Origin: CAZTZL01 sp964617625 | GTDB taxonomy: Bacteria; Zhuqueibacterota; QNDG01; DSAB01 | NCBI GenBank assembly: GCA_964617625.1 | Contig: CAZTZL010000114.1 | Location: 1 to 7,533 of the forward strand | Reading direction: 5' to 3' | Length of the DNA: 7,533 bases | In this document: positions 6,318 through 7,533 of the stretch, one piece after another | Position numbering within the stretch: the stretch's first letter is position 1 | Layout of the letters: every line of letters begins with the position of its first letter | Program-made: the position numbers and the translations under genes | The notes under the pieces: model-generated | Databases searched by the model: none | The model's input: only the letters and a program-made list of their open reading frames with translations | What the model was told of the DNA's origin: nothing

Positions 6318-7379
6318 TTATTCTTCTTTCCCTTCGGCCGGAATTTCCAGTGGTTCCGTATCTTCCGATTTCCCGTCAACATCGACTGTTTCCAATGTTT
6401 CGTCCTGATTCTCCTGAGGAAGTTCATCTGTTTCGGCAGCTGGTTCTTCCATCACCACTTTGGTCCGGTTAACAATTTCGCGGGCCATCTCCAGAATCTC
6501 ATGATTTTGATTTTCGGAGGGAATCACTTTTGCAAATTTAACGAGATCGCATCGATTTAAAAAATCCGAGAAATATTGAAAATCTTCGTCGGGCAGTTCC
6601 GCACCGGTCAGCCCCTCCAGAACTTCGGTAGTCGTCATTTCCATGGCGATGATAAAATACCGGCCTTCGATGTACTGCCGGATGATCTCTGAAACTTCAA
6701 TATAGTACTGTTTGATCTCCCTGTTTGCAAGGAGATCGGATTCCATGAGCTGATCGAGCCGTTCCAGCGCGACCTCATGGGGCGGTCTCGGCGGGGCTTC
6801 CTTGACCGGCAGCAATCCCTTGCCTTGCTTTTTACGGCGGTAGATCCAATAAGCAAGCACAGCCAGACCGATCACTCCTGCACCCAGAGCAAACCACCGG
6901 ATTGTCAGCCACCAGTTCCGGGGAATCTCAACCGGCGGTTTGATGTCGCGGATATCGCCGGCCTCGCTCGCCTTGACACTCTCCACCACAATTTTAATCT
7001 TCTCGGTCCTAAGGACCTTGGCAGTGGAATCTTCCGGCGTATAATAAAACACGGTCAGCGGCGGAATCTCAAACTCTCCGGTAAAAAATGTCGAGATAAT
7101 ATAATCGACCCGGGAAATAATCTGACCTTTTTCCTTTTTGGGATCGTGCACCTGATAATCCCGAATCTCAAATCCGCCGAGATTGGCGCCCAGACCGGGC
7201 ATTTCGACACGGATGTCTTTATCGTGAGTCACCGTGACCGTATAGGTAATCAGGTCCCCGATCCGTATCCGGGCCTTGTCCACACTGGAAGATATCGTAA
7301 CCGGATCTTCCTGCGCCCATCCGTGGACACAAATCAGAAAGACCGAAATCAGAAAGAATTTTTTAAATCCAAATTTCAT
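6318..7379 (-). CDS. BatD-like single-span membrane protein, first gene of the visible Bat cluster
   Basis: 353 residues, complete, ATG at 7379-7377 and TAA at 6320-6318. A signal peptide ends near GWAQED (about residue 23). A beta-rich periplasmic domain (about 25-145; VTISSSVDKARIRIGDLITY, then FFTGEFEIPPLTVFYYTPED) resembles a single BatD Ig-like unit. One helix lies at about 160-178, followed by a basic RRKK stop-transfer. The cytosolic part (about 198-308) is helical and resembles the C-terminal domain of BatD: KQYYIEVSEIIRQYIEGR against KEFYAEVDRALTGYLGNR, and NRCDLVKFA against KTCDMKRFA. The last 44 residues are acidic and probably disordered. Proteins of this design commonly sit just before batA, where some are annotated as DUF4381-like or hypothetical. 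The exact family name is uncertain. No good Shine-Dalgarno is visible, and the start directly follows a heptad-repeat spacer. The role is inferred to be Bat complex assembly. Confidence 0.85.
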   Translation of the reverse strand: MKFGFKKFFLISVFLICVHGWAQEDPVTISSSVDKARIRIGDLITYTVTVTHDKDIRVEMPGLGANLGGFEIRDYQVHDPKKEKGQIISRVDYIISTFFTGEFEIPPLTVFYYTPEDSTAKVLRTEKIKIVVESVKASEAGDIRDIKPPVEIPRNWWLTIRWFALGAGVIGLAVLAYWIYRRKKQGKGLLPVKEAPPRPPHEVALERLDQLMESDLLANREIKQYYIEVSEIIRQYIEGRYFIIAMEMTTTEVLEGLTGAELPDEDFQYFSDFLNRCDLVKFAKVIPSENQNHEILEMAREIVNRTKVVMEEPAAETDELPQENQDETLETVDVDGKSEDTEPLEIPAEGKEE

Positions 7380-7533
7380 ATGAAAAAACAGTTTTTAGTT
7401 ATTAGTTTTTAGTCTTAGTTTAAAGTATGCAGCCTTCGGTTTCCAGTCCCCAGTCTCCAGCCCCAGTACCCAGCTTTTCGCTTTTCCGTTCCCCTTTCAG
7501 CGTTCCCCGTTTCCTATTACACGTTCCCCATCT
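7380..7533 (-). repeat. Degenerate 7-nt-period repeat array upstream of the Bat cluster
   Basis: This 154-nt noncoding segment has a nearly unbroken 7-nt register. On the plus strand AG or AGT begins at 7390, 7397, 7404, 7411, 7417, 7424 and 7431. CAG begins at 7444, 7451, 7458, 7464 and 7471. GCTTTTC is perfectly tandem at 7473-7486. CGTTCC occurs at 7487, 7501 and 7522, with CGTTTCC at 7508. The slips are single-base (6-nt) steps. The flavour changes along the array: on the minus strand GGAACG-type, then GGAGACT-type, then AAAAACT-type units toward the gene. No protein frame, RNA gene or clear promoter is evident. The array may continue past the right edge. Confidence 0.75.

Noticed and set aside
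7380..7533. CRISPR array
   Set aside because: The periodicity is 7 nt with degenerate units; there are no 24-40 nt direct repeats or unique spacers and no cas genes.

Overview
The window is a compact, one-directional Bat (Bacteroides aerotolerance) gene cluster read entirely from the minus strand. In transcription order (high to low coordinate) it holds a BatD-like membrane protein (7379-6318), BatA (6315-5323), BatB (5206-4175), a small cysteine-rich C_GCAxxG_C_C protein (4059-3616), BatC (3619-2777), BatD (2630-804) and BatE (781-2). No RNA gene, transposase, CRISPR array or plus-strand gene can be supported.

The gene set points to a Gram-negative bacterium with a periplasm. The signal peptides, the VWA proteins anchored by transmembrane helices and the lipid-facing topology of BatD all fit that. 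Full BatA-B-C-D-E clusters are typical of Bacteroidetes and relatives, and of spirochaetes and several uncultured phyla. Moderate base composition, TAA/TAG/TGA stops, weak Shine-Dalgarno sites and unusual intergenic repeats make an uncultured FCB-group or similar lineage plausible, but the window alone cannot fix the taxon. A 100-N block inside batC shows that this is a scaffolded draft assembly.

From family knowledge and predicted topology, BatA and BatB present VWA/MIDAS domains to the periplasm. BatC and BatE supply TPR scaffolds there. BatD and the BatD-like protein each carry a periplasmic beta-rich region, one membrane helix and a related cytosolic helical domain. Such modules usually work with a MoxR AAA+ ATPase and a DUF58 protein. 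Neither is in this window, and they may lie beyond its right edge. The precise biochemical role of Bat proteins is unsettled: aerotolerance or stress, with some species showing no such role.

The least ordinary content is in the spacers and the insertion. The spacers at 7380-7533 and 5207-5322, and the tail of 2640-2776, hold degenerate repeats with a 7-nt register. The batC-batD spacer also has a putative interspersed repeat and two overlapping, mutually exclusive hairpins. The cysteine-rich putative redox gene sits in the middle of the Bat cluster and overlaps batC by 4 nt (ATGA), which suggests translational coupling.
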